Of a DNA stretch of 64,000 nucleotides, positions 52,674 to 61,706 are shown one piece after another. Origin of the DNA: Novipirellula caenicola (GTDB lineage Bacteria > Planctomycetota > Planctomycetia > Pirellulales > Pirellulaceae); assembly GCF_039545035.1 (NCBI RefSeq), contig NZ_BAABRO010000019.1:62001-126000 (forward strand), written 5' to 3'. Made by a program: the position numbers and the translations under genes. How positions within the stretch are numbered: position 1 is the first letter of the stretch; each line of letters begins with the position of its first letter. Below the pieces are notes generated by a model. It worked only from the letters and a program-made list of their open reading frames with translations. It did not search any database and had not been told where the DNA came from.

Positions 52674-53089
52674 GATTTTTTTGTGGGCTTTAGACCAGGG
52701 AAATTTTTTCGTCGGGTAATTTTCTGCAAGCGGCAAACAGCACGTTTTGCCTATGAAACCTAGGCCAAGAAACCCCTGCGGGCAACGTTTTTATTGGGCC
52801 TTGTTCAAGCAACCAAAGCGTGGGACCAACAACCGGCAATTCCGTTACAAACCGTCACTTCGGCGTCCGCCTCGCGCATGGCATCGGTTTTCCGGTTCAC
52901 CAACGCGATGAATCCTCTGTGCAACCGGCGTTGCGTCTGGGCAGCGGGTGTTGCTCAAAACAAACACGTCCTGAGCCCAACCCGGAACGCCACGCAAGCA
53001 CCTAAGCCACTACCAAAAAAAGACTTACGCCACCGCAGCAGCTTCACGACTGAAGATTGGATCGCTTTGTGCAACGTTGCTCGGTTGAT
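52674..53089. other. Gene-free region between divergent genes
   Basis: About 415 bases between the HDOD gene and a small membrane-protein gene. It is AT-richer near 52674-52735. I see no gene, repeat or clear promoter in it. Confidence 0.4.
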
Positions 53090-53569
53090 ATGAGCAATCT
53101 TGGATTCAACGAAAACGACGTCCGTCTGCTGAAGCATTGTCTATGGATCAATGCCAAGTGTGTGATGCTGATCCTGCTGTTTGTGATCGCACTGCGATGG
53201 ACTCAACCCAGCCCTATGCCGGGGACTGCGCCTCCGGCGGTCGCTGCAACATCGGCAGTCGCTGCGACGTCCGAGGTGACGACGAAGTTAACGTCGACCG
53301 AGAGCCGGCAACCGACTCCGATTCCGCCGACCGGTTGGCGTCGCACCAACCGCGGCTGGGAACACACTTCGTCGTGGCCGCAATCGGGCGAACTGGGGCA
53401 ATCTCATTCGATCAGTGAGTTGATTGCCATGCAAGAGTCACGCGAACCGAAGTGGTTCAATGCAGTGCTTGGCCGTGTTAGCGGGATTCCACCGCTGATG
53501 ATCGCGGTCCTTCAAATCGCGGTCATTGCGGTGATTTTGAATCTGGCAAAACCGCAGCCGCGGCTCTAA
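53090..53569 (+). CDS. Small protein with two membrane helices, unknown function
   Basis: 159 residues from ATG 53090 (an earlier ATG at 53057 would add 11). One helix at about 24-38 (AKCVMLILLFVIALRW) and a second at the C-terminus (IPPLMIAVLQIAVIAVILNL). Between them lies a Pro/Ala/Thr-rich linker (TAPPAVAATSAVAATSEVTT) and a conserved-looking GWRRTNRGWEHTSSW segment. I do not recognise a family. Its last four bases overlap the end of the convergent lipoprotein gene. Confidence 0.65.
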   Translation: MSNLGFNENDVRLLKHCLWINAKCVMLILLFVIALRWTQPSPMPGTAPPAVAATSAVAATSEVTTKLTSTESRQPTPIPPTGWRRTNRGWEHTSSWPQSGELGQSHSISELIAMQESREPKWFNAVLGRVSGIPPLMIAVLQIAVIAVILNLAKPQPRL

Positions 53570-54186
53570 TGCGAATCGTCCTTGGCGACGGTTGCCACCT
53601 TTGCATGTTGAGCAAACGTTCGCGCGGACATATGCGTTGCCTCGCCATTGACGTTCACCACATAGCCGCCCGATCCCGCGACGGCGGCTTCGAACCCAAG
53701 GATGGCAGTGGGATCAACGCCGGGATCGCTGAATAACACCGCGTCGTACAACATCATCATGTCGCCCTCGGTGAGCCGCCGATGTGCTTCGCTGAGAAGG
53801 TCGGTCGGATCGCCGGTGGAGGATGAGGTCGCGGATTCATCATCACTCGGAATGCTCGCTTCGATGAACGCAGCAAACTCGCTGACATCCCCAGGCGACT
53901 TTCCGTGTTCGGTTTGAAAGCGGCGATATTGTGATGCCAGCTCGCTTAAACAGCCACGTTTCAGCAAGATCTCTTTGGCAGCCGAATCATCGCTGCAACC
54001 GCCGATGGCAAATCCAATCAACGTCGTGATCAAACACAACATGATAGCCAAGCGGCGATCGCTACTGGAACACGCTGCGGTGTCACCAGCGGGCATTCGG
54101 CCAACCGATTCGCAAACGCCCCCATCACCCAGCTCCGAGGAACCGGCTTGGAATTGCAACTCATGATCTACAGAATAGATTCGCAT
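53566..54186 (-). CDS. Putative lipoprotein, unknown function
   Basis: 206 residues from 54186, but the lipoprotein signal MLCLITTLIGFAIGGC starts at ATG 54042, so the real protein may be 158 residues. After the lipid-modified Cys comes a helical domain: ILLKRGCLSELASQYRRFQT, DVSEFAAFIEASIPSDDESA, then a section with GDPTDLLSEAHRRLTEGDMM, and a final strand part GGYVVNVNGEATHMSARTFA. The family is not recognised. It is convergent with the small membrane protein; the two stop regions overlap by four bases, so their expression could interfere. Confidence 0.7.
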   Translation of the reverse strand: MRIYSVDHELQFQAGSSELGDGGVCESVGRMPAGDTAACSSSDRRLAIMLCLITTLIGFAIGGCSDDSAAKEILLKRGCLSELASQYRRFQTEHGKSPGDVSEFAAFIEASIPSDDESATSSSTGDPTDLLSEAHRRLTEGDMMMLYDAVLFSDPGVDPTAILGFEAAVAGSGGYVVNVNGEATHMSARTFAQHAKVATVAKDDSH

Positions 54187-54281
54187 CGATGAAACGGCCT
54201 TGATGAAAGGTGCATAAAAAAGTTAGCGACGCAGGCATGCCGAGTCGCGATCAAATCGAATCGCAGCGACATCGTTGCTGC

Positions 54282-54322
54282 AAAAAAATAGCCCGGGCCA
54301 GCCCCAACGCTGCCCGGGCTAT
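54282..54322 (-). terminator. Rho-independent terminator
   Basis: On the minus strand ATAGCCCGGGC (54322-54312) pairs with GCCCGGGCTAT (54298-54288), followed by seven T (54288-54282). It lies 14 bases after the stop of the acidic protein gene and is textbook in form. Confidence 0.93.
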
Positions 54323-54336
54323 GGTGAGCCACTTGC

Positions 54337-55455
54337 TTAGGATTTTAGCAGGATGCCGATCGCGACGAGGTAGCGTTCGATCGTTTCGGCGTCGGTTTGT
54401 TCCCACTTGGCCGATTTATGACGCAGCACCGCCAGCTTCAACGATTCAATGGCATCGGCCAAATCATCAGGAAGCTCGGGCAGCCCGGCGAACGGCTGGC
54501 TAATCGAAGGAGCCTCCGACACCGACTCGGATTTCGATTCGGCTTCGGCCATCGGCGGATTCGCCTTGGACGCATCCATCGCCGAAAATTCTTCTTCGTC
54601 ACCAAAGTCGGGGCCTTCGGGTCGCGGTCCCGTGGCGACTTCGCCCGCGCTTTCTTCGTCGAAATCCTTGGTGCGTCCGCCGCCTTGTGCGGGCAATACA
54701 ACGTCTTCGTCAGTGTCGACTTCGACAATCTGGCTGTTGGTGGGTCGCTGCGACTCGACCGCTCCGGTGGCTTCCCAGCGTTTTTCACGCATTTGAGAAA
54801 CGCTCCAAGATTCCTGGACGGCACCTTCGAGCCATAGTGGAGCGTCGTCCCAATCAAGCGCCGCCAAAAAATGGCTCCAGTACAGCTTGTCATAGGTGGC
54901 ACGAGTCGAACCGAAACGGTCGAAAACGCGGCGTAGACGTCCTACGTGCGGTGCGGTCACTCCGCCGACGCGACGCGCCCAAGCTTCGTCAGAATACTCG
55001 GTTGACGGTGCTCCCGATTCGATCAGTGCCAAACGCCATCGGTGGACGATTTCGCCCTTTTCCCAATTCGTGGTGCTGATCAATTGGTTCCATTGGCCGA
55101 CAAACGGCTGAGCCAATTCGGCGAGGCGAGGATCGTCTTCATCCCACGCCTGCTTGGCTTCGACGATCTCTTGTTGATCGACGTCCGATTCGCTCTCTTC
55201 GCTGACCGAGATTTCGGCATCGTCGGCCGCCGAGTCCGAGGCGACGATGTCGTCACCAGAATCAACGTCTTCGTAGGCTTCGTTTTCTAGCGTGGTGTCA
55301 GTTTCAAGCTTGGTTTCGGTTTGGTAACTGGCTTGGTTTTCATACGTTTCGGTCCCATTGGAATCAAGTTCCTGGGAATCCGTCGCAGAAACTTCCGCCG
55401 CATCGACATCCGTTTGCACAGGAACGTCGTAAGAATCTTCGGGGGTCATCGGCAT
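54337..55455 (-). CDS. Acidic protein with a central HTH-like domain, unknown function
   Basis: 372 residues, very acidic. Residues 1-105 are low complexity (Asp, Glu, Ser, Thr; for example DSGDDIVASDSAADDAEISV). About 110-235 is a folded, Trp-rich domain: LAQPFVGQWNQLISTTNWEK, GEIVHRWRLALIESGAPSTE, AWARRVGGVTAPHVGRLRRV, FDRFGSTRATYDKLYWSHFL, WSVSQMREKRWEATG. The middle part has the look of a helix-turn-helix, like those of ParB-type or plasmid accessory proteins; this is a guess. Then an acidic linker and a 50-residue C-terminal helical end. No signal peptide. It is monocistronic, with a strong terminator. I do not know the function. Confidence 0.75.
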   Translation of the reverse strand: MPMTPEDSYDVPVQTDVDAAEVSATDSQELDSNGTETYENQASYQTETKLETDTTLENEAYEDVDSGDDIVASDSAADDAEISVSEESESDVDQQEIVEAKQAWDEDDPRLAELAQPFVGQWNQLISTTNWEKGEIVHRWRLALIESGAPSTEYSDEAWARRVGGVTAPHVGRLRRVFDRFGSTRATYDKLYWSHFLAALDWDDAPLWLEGAVQESWSVSQMREKRWEATGAVESQRPTNSQIVEVDTDEDVVLPAQGGGRTKDFDEESAGEVATGPRPEGPDFGDEEEFSAMDASKANPPMAEAESKSESVSEAPSISQPFAGLPELPDDLADAIESLKLAVLRHKSAKWEQTDAETIERYLVAIGILLKS

Positions 55456-56057
55456 CCGTCGCGTGAGGAGTGGGAATCAGAGGATCAAGGCTTTAGGCCG
55501 AACCATGAGCCGTGAAAAGCCAGAAAACGGGGCAGACAGGACTCGTCTCGCCACCGCACGTCTACGCTAACGAACGATGAAGCCGCTATGAAGTCACTGG
55601 CATCAATTTCATTCATGGCCCCGTAAAACACACGTTAGTCGTAGCGATTGCAGAAACAATGCGGTGTGGAAAAAGTGTCATGAACTCTCTCGAAAACCGG
55701 ATCAAGCGGAATTTGGTGAGTGCGAGGTCGCCGCACCCGGCAGATTTTTTGCCGACGGAAAGGTCAAAACGCCCTCGAGCGAGCGACACGCGCACACCGG
55801 CTCGCCAACTCTAGCCCCCCGGGTGCGTGTTGACTCGATCGCACAATCACAACGTTGAGCCGAGGGCCGTGAGGCACCGTGTGGTGCGTGGGACCCGGCG
55901 GCTGACGCGCAACCTACTCAATCAACAAGCCGTTGGCGGCTTCGGCTACGCTAAACTTGCACAAACTTGATCAAAAAAAATGCTTCACAGCGTTGCGGGT
56001 CATGAATGATCCTTAGTCTCTCAGCTATCTCAAACCTCACAGCGGTCTTTCATCTCG
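55456..56057. other. Gene-free region containing a partial dispersed repeat
   Basis: About 600 bases without a convincing gene. The right half (about 55861-55998) is a copy of the dispersed intergenic repeat lacking its left arm. The left half shows nothing I can name. Confidence 0.5.
55886..55998. repeat. Dispersed repeat, right part only
   Basis: It contains the module GCGTGGGACCCGGCGGCTGA (from 55886), the arm TCAATCAACAAGCCGTTGGC (55918-55937), the end CTTCGGCTACG (55940-55950), and the trailing AATGCTTCACAGCGTTGCGG (about 55979-55998). The same order is seen at 60515-60605. The left arm seen there is absent. Confidence 0.7.
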
Positions 56058-57137
56058 ATGACAAAACTCTACGAAAAACTGACGCTCAAAGATGTCACGC
56101 TGCGAAATCGCATCGCAGTGTCACCGATGTGCCAATATTCGTCGGTTGATGGTTTCCCAACCGATTGGCATCTCGTCCACCTTGGTTCACGCGCGATCGG
56201 CGGGGCGGGCTTGGTGGTGGTCGAAGCGACGGCAGTGTCGCCCGAGGGCCGCATTAGTCCCGGCGACAGTGGGATCTATACCGACGATCACGTCGAGCCG
56301 TTTGCCCGTATTACCCGCTTTCTGAAAGAGCATGGCTCAGTCGCGGGCATTCAATTGGCGCACGCGGGCCGTAAAGCGAGTGCGAGTCGTCCGTGGGAAG
56401 GCGACAAACATCTTGGCAATGACGAAGGCGGCTGGGACACGATCGCGCCGTCGCCAATCGCCTTTGGTGACAAACTTTCCAAACACCCCAAAGAGATGAC
56501 GCTGCACGATATCGAACGGGTCAAAGGCGATTTCGTGCGGGCGGCCGAGCGGGCACTGGCGGCCGGATTTAACTTTCTCGAAATCCACTTTGCCCACGGC
56601 TACTTGGCGCACGAGTTTTATTCGCCGCTGTCCAACAAGCGAACCGATGCCTATGGCGGCAACTTCGAAAATCGCACCCGATTCCTGTTGGAAACGTTCG
56701 CCGCGGTGCGTCAGGTGTGGCCCGAGCGGTTCCCGTTGACCGCACGATTGTCGGTCACCGATTGGATCGACGGAGGGGTCACCATCGAGCAGTCGATCGA
56801 ATTGACTCGCCAATTGAAATCCGCCGGCTTGGACATGCTCGACGTCAGCCACGGATTTGTGACTCCCGATATCGATCGTGTCCCGTGGGGCCCCGGGTTC
56901 ATGATTCCGATCGCAGGTCGAATCCGCAAAGAAGCCGATATTCCGACCACGACCAGTTGGTCGATCACCGAATCGCAACAGGCCGAAGACGCGCTGCAAC
57001 AAAATCAGGTCGACATGGTGATGCTGGGCCGCGAGCTGTTGCGAGATCCGTATTGGCCCTACCACGCCGCTGCGGAACTCGGCGCGGAGGTGTCGAGCGA
57101 TCTGTTGCCGGTCCAATACGCTCGAGCAGTCGATTGA
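56058..57137 (+). CDS. Old Yellow Enzyme family NADH:flavin oxidoreductase (YqjM type)
   Basis: 359 residues, a single FMN TIM-barrel. YqjM subgroup marks: NRIAVSPMCQYSSVDGFPTD with the FMN-tuning Cys and Tyr; GIQLAHAGRKAS; substrate-binding His pair in EIHFAHGYLAHEFYSPLSNK followed by RTDAYGGNFENRTRFLLE; and the FMN phosphate loop near VDMVMLGRELLRDPYWPY. It reduces activated C=C bonds of enals, enones or nitro compounds with NADPH; the physiological substrate is unknown. It is cytoplasmic. The preceding intergenic space carries the repeat at 55886; no operon partner. Confidence 0.94.
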   Translation: MTKLYEKLTLKDVTLRNRIAVSPMCQYSSVDGFPTDWHLVHLGSRAIGGAGLVVVEATAVSPEGRISPGDSGIYTDDHVEPFARITRFLKEHGSVAGIQLAHAGRKASASRPWEGDKHLGNDEGGWDTIAPSPIAFGDKLSKHPKEMTLHDIERVKGDFVRAAERALAAGFNFLEIHFAHGYLAHEFYSPLSNKRTDAYGGNFENRTRFLLETFAAVRQVWPERFPLTARLSVTDWIDGGVTIEQSIELTRQLKSAGLDMLDVSHGFVTPDIDRVPWGPGFMIPIAGRIRKEADIPTTTSWSITESQQAEDALQQNQVDMVMLGRELLRDPYWPYHAAAELGAEVSSDLLPVQYARAVD

Positions 57138-57204
57138 GCGATCGGCGTCGATGGGGGGAGCTGCCAAAGGATTTGGGGTGAAACCAGCCGGCACGTCCGT
57201 GGTT

Positions 57205-57345
57205 GACGCGGGAGTTTTGAAGTTGCGCTATTGTCATTTTTCCCGCCAAATCCTAACCCGACACGTTAGCGAGGGACCGAGAAAATATCGAGATTCCCTC
57301 GCTGACGCTTCGGGTTGTGAAAAACACGCAACTTCAAAACGCGGG
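57205..57345. repeat. Nested inverted repeats upstream of the cytochrome/DUF1549 gene
   Basis: The inner arms 57255-57276 (starting AACCCGACACGTTAGCGAGG) and 57295-57316 (ending GCTGACGCTTCGGGTT) match at 19 of 22 positions. They lie inside an outer perfect pair, GTTTTGAAGTTGCG (57214-57227) and CGCAACTTCAAAAC (57327-57340). Outside the outer pair, GCGGGAG occurs on both sides in direct orientation. Confidence 0.8.
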
Positions 57346-57688
57346 AGCGACGGCATTTTGCTCGTTTTGTCGTCAAAACACGTCTGTTGGCGGTAGATTT
57401 CCGCCATCGTCAAGCGGTGTATCCGCGACTATAATGACGGCTCCCCACCCCACTGCGATTTCGCTTCGCCAAAATCCCTTCCTACTGAACTCGCTCGCTC
57501 ACGAAGAGATTCATCGCGAGCGAACGAGGCGTTTCGTCGCTGAGAAGCCAGCGTTTTGGTCGCACGGCGATCAACGACGTCCCCCCACCTTTCGCAAACG
57601 CCCACAGGCACTACGTTCGATGTTGATCGCACGCAATTTCTATCGCTCGTCACGAAGTCGCTTTGACGGATCACACTGCCGAGGCTTG

Positions 57689-60352
57689 ATGCGAGTCACG
57701 CTGCTTGTCCTGATCTCAACATCCGCACTGGCCGCCGACGCGCAAGCGACGGAGCCAACGCCCGCCGACGGAACCAAACTGAGCAGCGAGGCGGTGACGT
57801 TCTTCGAGTCCAAGATCCGTCCGCTGCTGATTGAACACTGCTACGAGTGTCATTCGCACGAAGCCGACGCAAACGAAGGCGAACTGTATGTCGATTCGCG
57901 TGCCAGCCTGAGACGGGGCGGGACTCGCGGCGCCGCGATTTCCGGCAGCGATCCCTCACAAAGTCTGTTGCTTCGCGCGGTCGAGTACGCGGATGACGAC
58001 ATGCAGATGCCTCCGGCGGGAAAACTTGACGACGATTCGATTGCAAACCTTCGCACCTGGATTGCAATGGGCGCACCGGACCCGCGGGTGATCCAGCAGG
58101 ATGCGGATCTCGAGGCGTCGGTATCGCCCATGGACATTGATCCCAAATCCCACTGGGCGTTTGTCGCTCCGGTGTCACCCGAACCACCATCGGACCATGA
58201 TCCGCGATCCCACGACGTGATCGACGATTTTGCGAGCCAGCGAGCAGCGGATCGCGGCGTGACCTTGGCGGAACCGGCACCTCGTGAAACACTGATCCGC
58301 CGTGTCTATTTTGATCTAACCGGTTTGCCGCCAAGTGAGTCAACGATTGAGCAGTTTGTCGCTTCGACACGACCCGATGCGTACGAACGATTGGTCGATT
58401 CGCTATTGGCGTCACCTGAATATGCCGAGCGATTTTCGCGACATTGGTTGGACGTGGCTCGCTACGCCGACACCGTGGGCTACGCACTCGGTGGAAAAGA
58501 ACGCCGATTAAAAGGCAGCGATCGTTACCGCGATTGGACGATCCATGCGTTTGGCTCGGACATGCCCTACAACGAAATGATCCTGCACCAATTGGCCGGT
58601 GACCGCACCGACCCCGAAAACGAGGCGGGTAATCTGGATGCGATGGGTTTCTTGACCGTCGGTCGTCGCTATTTGAACCGACTGGACACTCGAGACGATC
58701 GCATTGACGTGATCACTCGTGGGTTGCTTGGTTTGACAGTCAGCTGTGCTCGTTGCCACGACCACAAGTTCGACCCGATACCCACGGCCGACTATTACGC
58801 CATGTTTGGCATCCTGAACAGCAGCCAACATCGCGAAGACGGTAAAAGCCCGCTGATGATGGTGGACATCGAAAAGCCGCACGATCACCGGATCCTGGTT
58901 CGCGGCCAACCCGGCAACCAAGGCGAGATCACGCCGCGACAGTACTTCACAGCGCTACGGGACGCCGATGACCCACCGTTTCGTGATGGCAGTGGTCGCT
59001 GGGAATTGGCGAACAAGATCGCTGCGGAGGACAATCCGCTAACTTGGCGAGTTTTTGTCAATCGCATCTGGGGTCATCTGACCGGCAAACCGTTGGTCGA
59101 ATCGACCAGCGATTTTGGAGTGCGAACACCGCCGCCCGCCGTGGCGGAGGTACTCGAAGAGTTGGCGGTCGATTTTTCGCGACATCAAAGTGTCAAGAAA
59201 TTGGTGCGACGCATCGTGCTTTCGCGTATCTATCGTCAATCGGTTGCCTCCACCGTGCGAAATCGTGAACTCGATCCCGACAATGAATTGCTGGCTCGCG
59301 GCAACCGTCGACGCCGTGATTTTGAATCGCTGCGAGATTCCTTTTTGGCAGTCTCGGGAACGCTGCAGCACACGATTGGCGGCGAGCCGGTCGAGATCAC
59401 CGGACCGACGCCTGTCCCCCGGCGTACGATCTACGCGATGATCGATCGCCAAAATCTTCCCGCAGTCTTTCGCACCTTTGATTTCGCCAGCCCCGATGCT
59501 CATTCACCGGCTCGCTACTTCACCACGGTACCGCAACAGTCGTTGTACCTGCTAAACGGAGCCCAATCGCAGGAATTGGCTCGGCGGGTAGCAAAGGAAG
59601 TTCGTCAATCCGTTGGCCATTCCGACAAGCAGCCGAGCGAATTGGCGTACTCCCGAGCACTCGTTCGCCGCGTATTGTCACGGGAACCCAGCAACGAAGA
59701 GCAGCAGCAATTCGCAGCCTTCTTGCAACAAGATCCAACGCCACTGATTGCTGCACGGGACCACTGGAACTACGGCACGGCGACATTGGATTCCGATCGA
59801 CGCGTGACCGAATTCCAACCGTTTGCGGTGTTCAAAGACCGACGTTGGCAAGCCAAGGATAAATTCCCGGACGATGATGCATTTGGTTATGCGTCGTTAA
59901 CCAACAACGGGGGTCACGCGATGCGGGGCGCGGACGGCGGTGTCGTGCGTCGATGGACTGCACCGGTGGCAGGCGACGTCACCATCACGGGGATGATCGA
60001 ACATCGAGAAAAACGAGGTGACGGAGTCCAGGCCATCGTGTGGTGTGGGAAGGAACAATTATTGAGCGAAGTTCGTCACGGCGAAAAGCGTGCATTTGGA
60101 CCGCTGAACTGCCACATCGAAAAGGGAGAAACGATTGATTTCGTCATCAACCGTGGTCAATCCGATAGTTTTGATTCCTTCCTCTGGCAAGCCTCGATCG
60201 AACTGGTGACCGCCACCGGGCAAGCCTACCAAACCGACTCGCTCGAAGATTTCAGCGGCCCCGGTGGACACCCAACCTCTCGGCCGCTCGATCGACTCGA
60301 GCAATTGGCGCAAGTATTGATGATGAGCAACGAGTTTGCGTTCGTGGATTAG
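57689..60352 (+). CDS. Exported planctomycete cytochrome / DUF1549 / DUF1553 protein
   Basis: 887 residues from ATG 57689, which gives a signal peptide (RVTLLVLISTSALAADAQA). The frame is open back to 57317, but that part overlaps a repeat. Order: PSCyt1 cytochrome-c-like domain with the haem site in LLIEHCYECHSHEADANEGE and distal Met in DMQMPPAG; DUF1549 (PSCyt2) with DDFASQRAADRGV-type start, RRVYFDLTGLPPSE and FSRHWLDVARYADTVGY; DUF1553 (PSD1) with WRVFVNRIWGHLTGKPLVES and ending LMMSNEFAFVD. A beta-rich insert of about 150 residues (FQPFAVFKDRRWQAKDKF to SFLWQASIELVTA) splits the DUF1553 end. No DUF1501 partner gene follows, which is unusual. Confidence 0.93.
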   Translation: MRVTLLVLISTSALAADAQATEPTPADGTKLSSEAVTFFESKIRPLLIEHCYECHSHEADANEGELYVDSRASLRRGGTRGAAISGSDPSQSLLLRAVEYADDDMQMPPAGKLDDDSIANLRTWIAMGAPDPRVIQQDADLEASVSPMDIDPKSHWAFVAPVSPEPPSDHDPRSHDVIDDFASQRAADRGVTLAEPAPRETLIRRVYFDLTGLPPSESTIEQFVASTRPDAYERLVDSLLASPEYAERFSRHWLDVARYADTVGYALGGKERRLKGSDRYRDWTIHAFGSDMPYNEMILHQLAGDRTDPENEAGNLDAMGFLTVGRRYLNRLDTRDDRIDVITRGLLGLTVSCARCHDHKFDPIPTADYYAMFGILNSSQHREDGKSPLMMVDIEKPHDHRILVRGQPGNQGEITPRQYFTALRDADDPPFRDGSGRWELANKIAAEDNPLTWRVFVNRIWGHLTGKPLVESTSDFGVRTPPPAVAEVLEELAVDFSRHQSVKKLVRRIVLSRIYRQSVASTVRNRELDPDNELLARGNRRRRDFESLRDSFLAVSGTLQHTIGGEPVEITGPTPVPRRTIYAMIDRQNLPAVFRTFDFASPDAHSPARYFTTVPQQSLYLLNGAQSQELARRVAKEVRQSVGHSDKQPSELAYSRALVRRVLSREPSNEEQQQFAAFLQQDPTPLIAARDHWNYGTATLDSDRRVTEFQPFAVFKDRRWQAKDKFPDDDAFGYASLTNNGGHAMRGADGGVVRRWTAPVAGDVTITGMIEHREKRGDGVQAIVWCGKEQLLSEVRHGEKRAFGPLNCHIEKGETIDFVINRGQSDSFDSFLWQASIELVTATGQAYQTDSLEDFSGPGGHPTSRPLDRLEQLAQVLMMSNEFAFVD

Positions 60353-60454
60353 GCAAACATCGCCGCAGTTGTGCAGAGCTTGCGTCGCGGAAGTCGAGCG
60401 TGAGTGTCATTCGATTGACAAATGCCTGCCCATGGCGAATGCCTGATTAAATGC

Positions 60455-60605
60455 TTGACGGCTTGTTGATTTAATCGAAATGCCATTCGCAACAGTGCGT
60501 CGTAAAACGCGGGTATTGCGTGGGACCCGGCCGCTGACGCGTCGCGGCTCAGTAAACCAACAAGCCGTTGACGAGTGCGCTACGGGAGAACGCTTCACAG
60601 CGTTA
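60455..60605. repeat. Dispersed repeat, complete copy
   Basis: The left arm TTGACGGCTTGTTGATTTAA (from 60455) and right arm AGTAAACCAACAAGCCGTTG (60551-60570) are inverted copies with few mismatches. Between them lies the module GCGTGGGACCCGGCCGCTGA shared with 37087 and 55886. After it come GTGCGCTACGGG and CGCTTCACAGCGTT (60592-60605). It lies between two convergent genes and its end slightly overlaps the aldo/keto reductase stop. Confidence 0.78.
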
Positions 60606-61535
60606 GCTGTCTACTTCACTTGCCTCAGCATTGGTCGATGCGACGATGCGGTCGAGCTCCGCGACAATCTCGGGTGGCAACCGTGTGGCGGTACACGTTT
60701 CACGTATCTGCTCGGGCCGACGCGCCCCGACGAGTGCGGCGATAACGCCGGGCTGCGAGACGGCCCAACCGATTGACAATTGGGCCACGCTACGGTCGAC
60801 GCGTTCGCCAAGCTCCTGCATTTGATCCAATATCTGATGCGTTCGCTCACGCGCCTTGCCCTGAAAAATTGGGTAACCCGGCCGGCTATCTCCTTTGGCG
60901 AACACATGGTCGCGTTTGATCTTGCCCGCCAACAAACCTTTCATCAGCGTCCAAAACACGTAGACCTCGCCGCCATCGGCACTCGCCTCGGGGATCAATT
61001 GATCGAGCGAATCCCGCTGTAACAGATTCAGCGGACACTCGATCGCATCGCAGCGAACGACCGCTGCAAATTGGGCTCGTTGCGTCGGCGTCACATTACT
61101 GACCCCGGTGCGTTTACAGAGTCCTCGTCGCTGCAGTTGGGCCATCGCAGCGGCTGAGGTTTCGATTGCGACCTTCGGATCCGGCGAATGCAACATCAAC
61201 ACATCAAAGCAATCGATCCCCAATCGACGTAGCGATTCTTCGGCATCGGCGGTGAGCGATTCGGCGGTCCCATCAACGATGCGTTGCCGATCCGACGACC
61301 ATCGCTGGCCCACTTTTCCGATCACTTTGAAACGGTCGCGATCTTTGGCCAGAAACGGCCGCAAAAGCTTGTCGCTCTCGCCGTCATAGCCGTAGCTGAA
61401 CGCAGTATCAAATACGGTCACCCCCAATTCGATCGCGGCAGCGATGGTGGCTTCCGCGTCGCTGCGGGTGACGCCCACCGTGGTGACACCCGCGATCGGC
61501 CACAGCCCCAGGACGATTGGTTTTTCGTTATTCAT
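60603..61535 (-). CDS. Aldo/keto reductase
   Basis: 310 residues from ATG 61535. TIM-barrel with the catalytic tetrad visible: Asp and Tyr in VFDTAFSYGYDGESDKLL, Lys in FKVIGKVGQRW, His in DVLMLHSPDP. Later marks are RRGLCKRTGVSNVTPTQRAQ, the ECPLNLLQRD segment, and the NADP-binding QLSIGWAVSQPGVIAALVGA with RRPEQIRE. It reduces carbonyls or oxidises sugars with NADP(H); the subgroup is the general oxidoreductase type found widely in planctomycetes, with unknown substrate. It is cytoplasmic. The gene lies downstream of the terminator of the BBP7 gene. Confidence 0.93.
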   Translation of the reverse strand: MNNEKPIVLGLWPIAGVTTVGVTRSDAEATIAAAIELGVTVFDTAFSYGYDGESDKLLRPFLAKDRDRFKVIGKVGQRWSSDRQRIVDGTAESLTADAEESLRRLGIDCFDVLMLHSPDPKVAIETSAAAMAQLQRRGLCKRTGVSNVTPTQRAQFAAVVRCDAIECPLNLLQRDSLDQLIPEASADGGEVYVFWTLMKGLLAGKIKRDHVFAKGDSRPGYPIFQGKARERTHQILDQMQELGERVDRSVAQLSIGWAVSQPGVIAALVGARRPEQIRETCTATRLPPEIVAELDRIVASTNAEASEVDS

Positions 61536-61584
61536 GTAGGCTATTGTGCCGAGCAGAACCGGCGGCGAAAAGCGTCTACCAACG

Positions 61585-61620
61585 AAAAAAGGGGTGCGAA
61601 GGAAAATTCCCTCGCACCCC
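61585..61620 (-). terminator. Rho-independent terminator
   Basis: On the minus strand GGGGTGCGAGGGAA (61620-61607) pairs with TTCCTTCGCACCCC (61604-61591), with one mismatch, followed by six T (61590-61585). It lies after the BBP7 barrel gene and before the aldo/keto reductase gene, so the two are separate transcripts. Confidence 0.9.
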
Positions 61621-61706
61621 ATGTTTGACGCTTCTAGCGGACTCCGTCGCGGTGTTCCGGACTAAAACGATGAGTCGGAGCCGCTGGGCCAATTGTTCAA
61701 TTCAAC

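Noticed and set aside
57317-57688. N-terminal extension of the cytochrome/DUF1549 protein
   Set aside because: It begins inside an inverted repeat, has no family similarity and would bury the signal peptide. The start at 57689 fits better.
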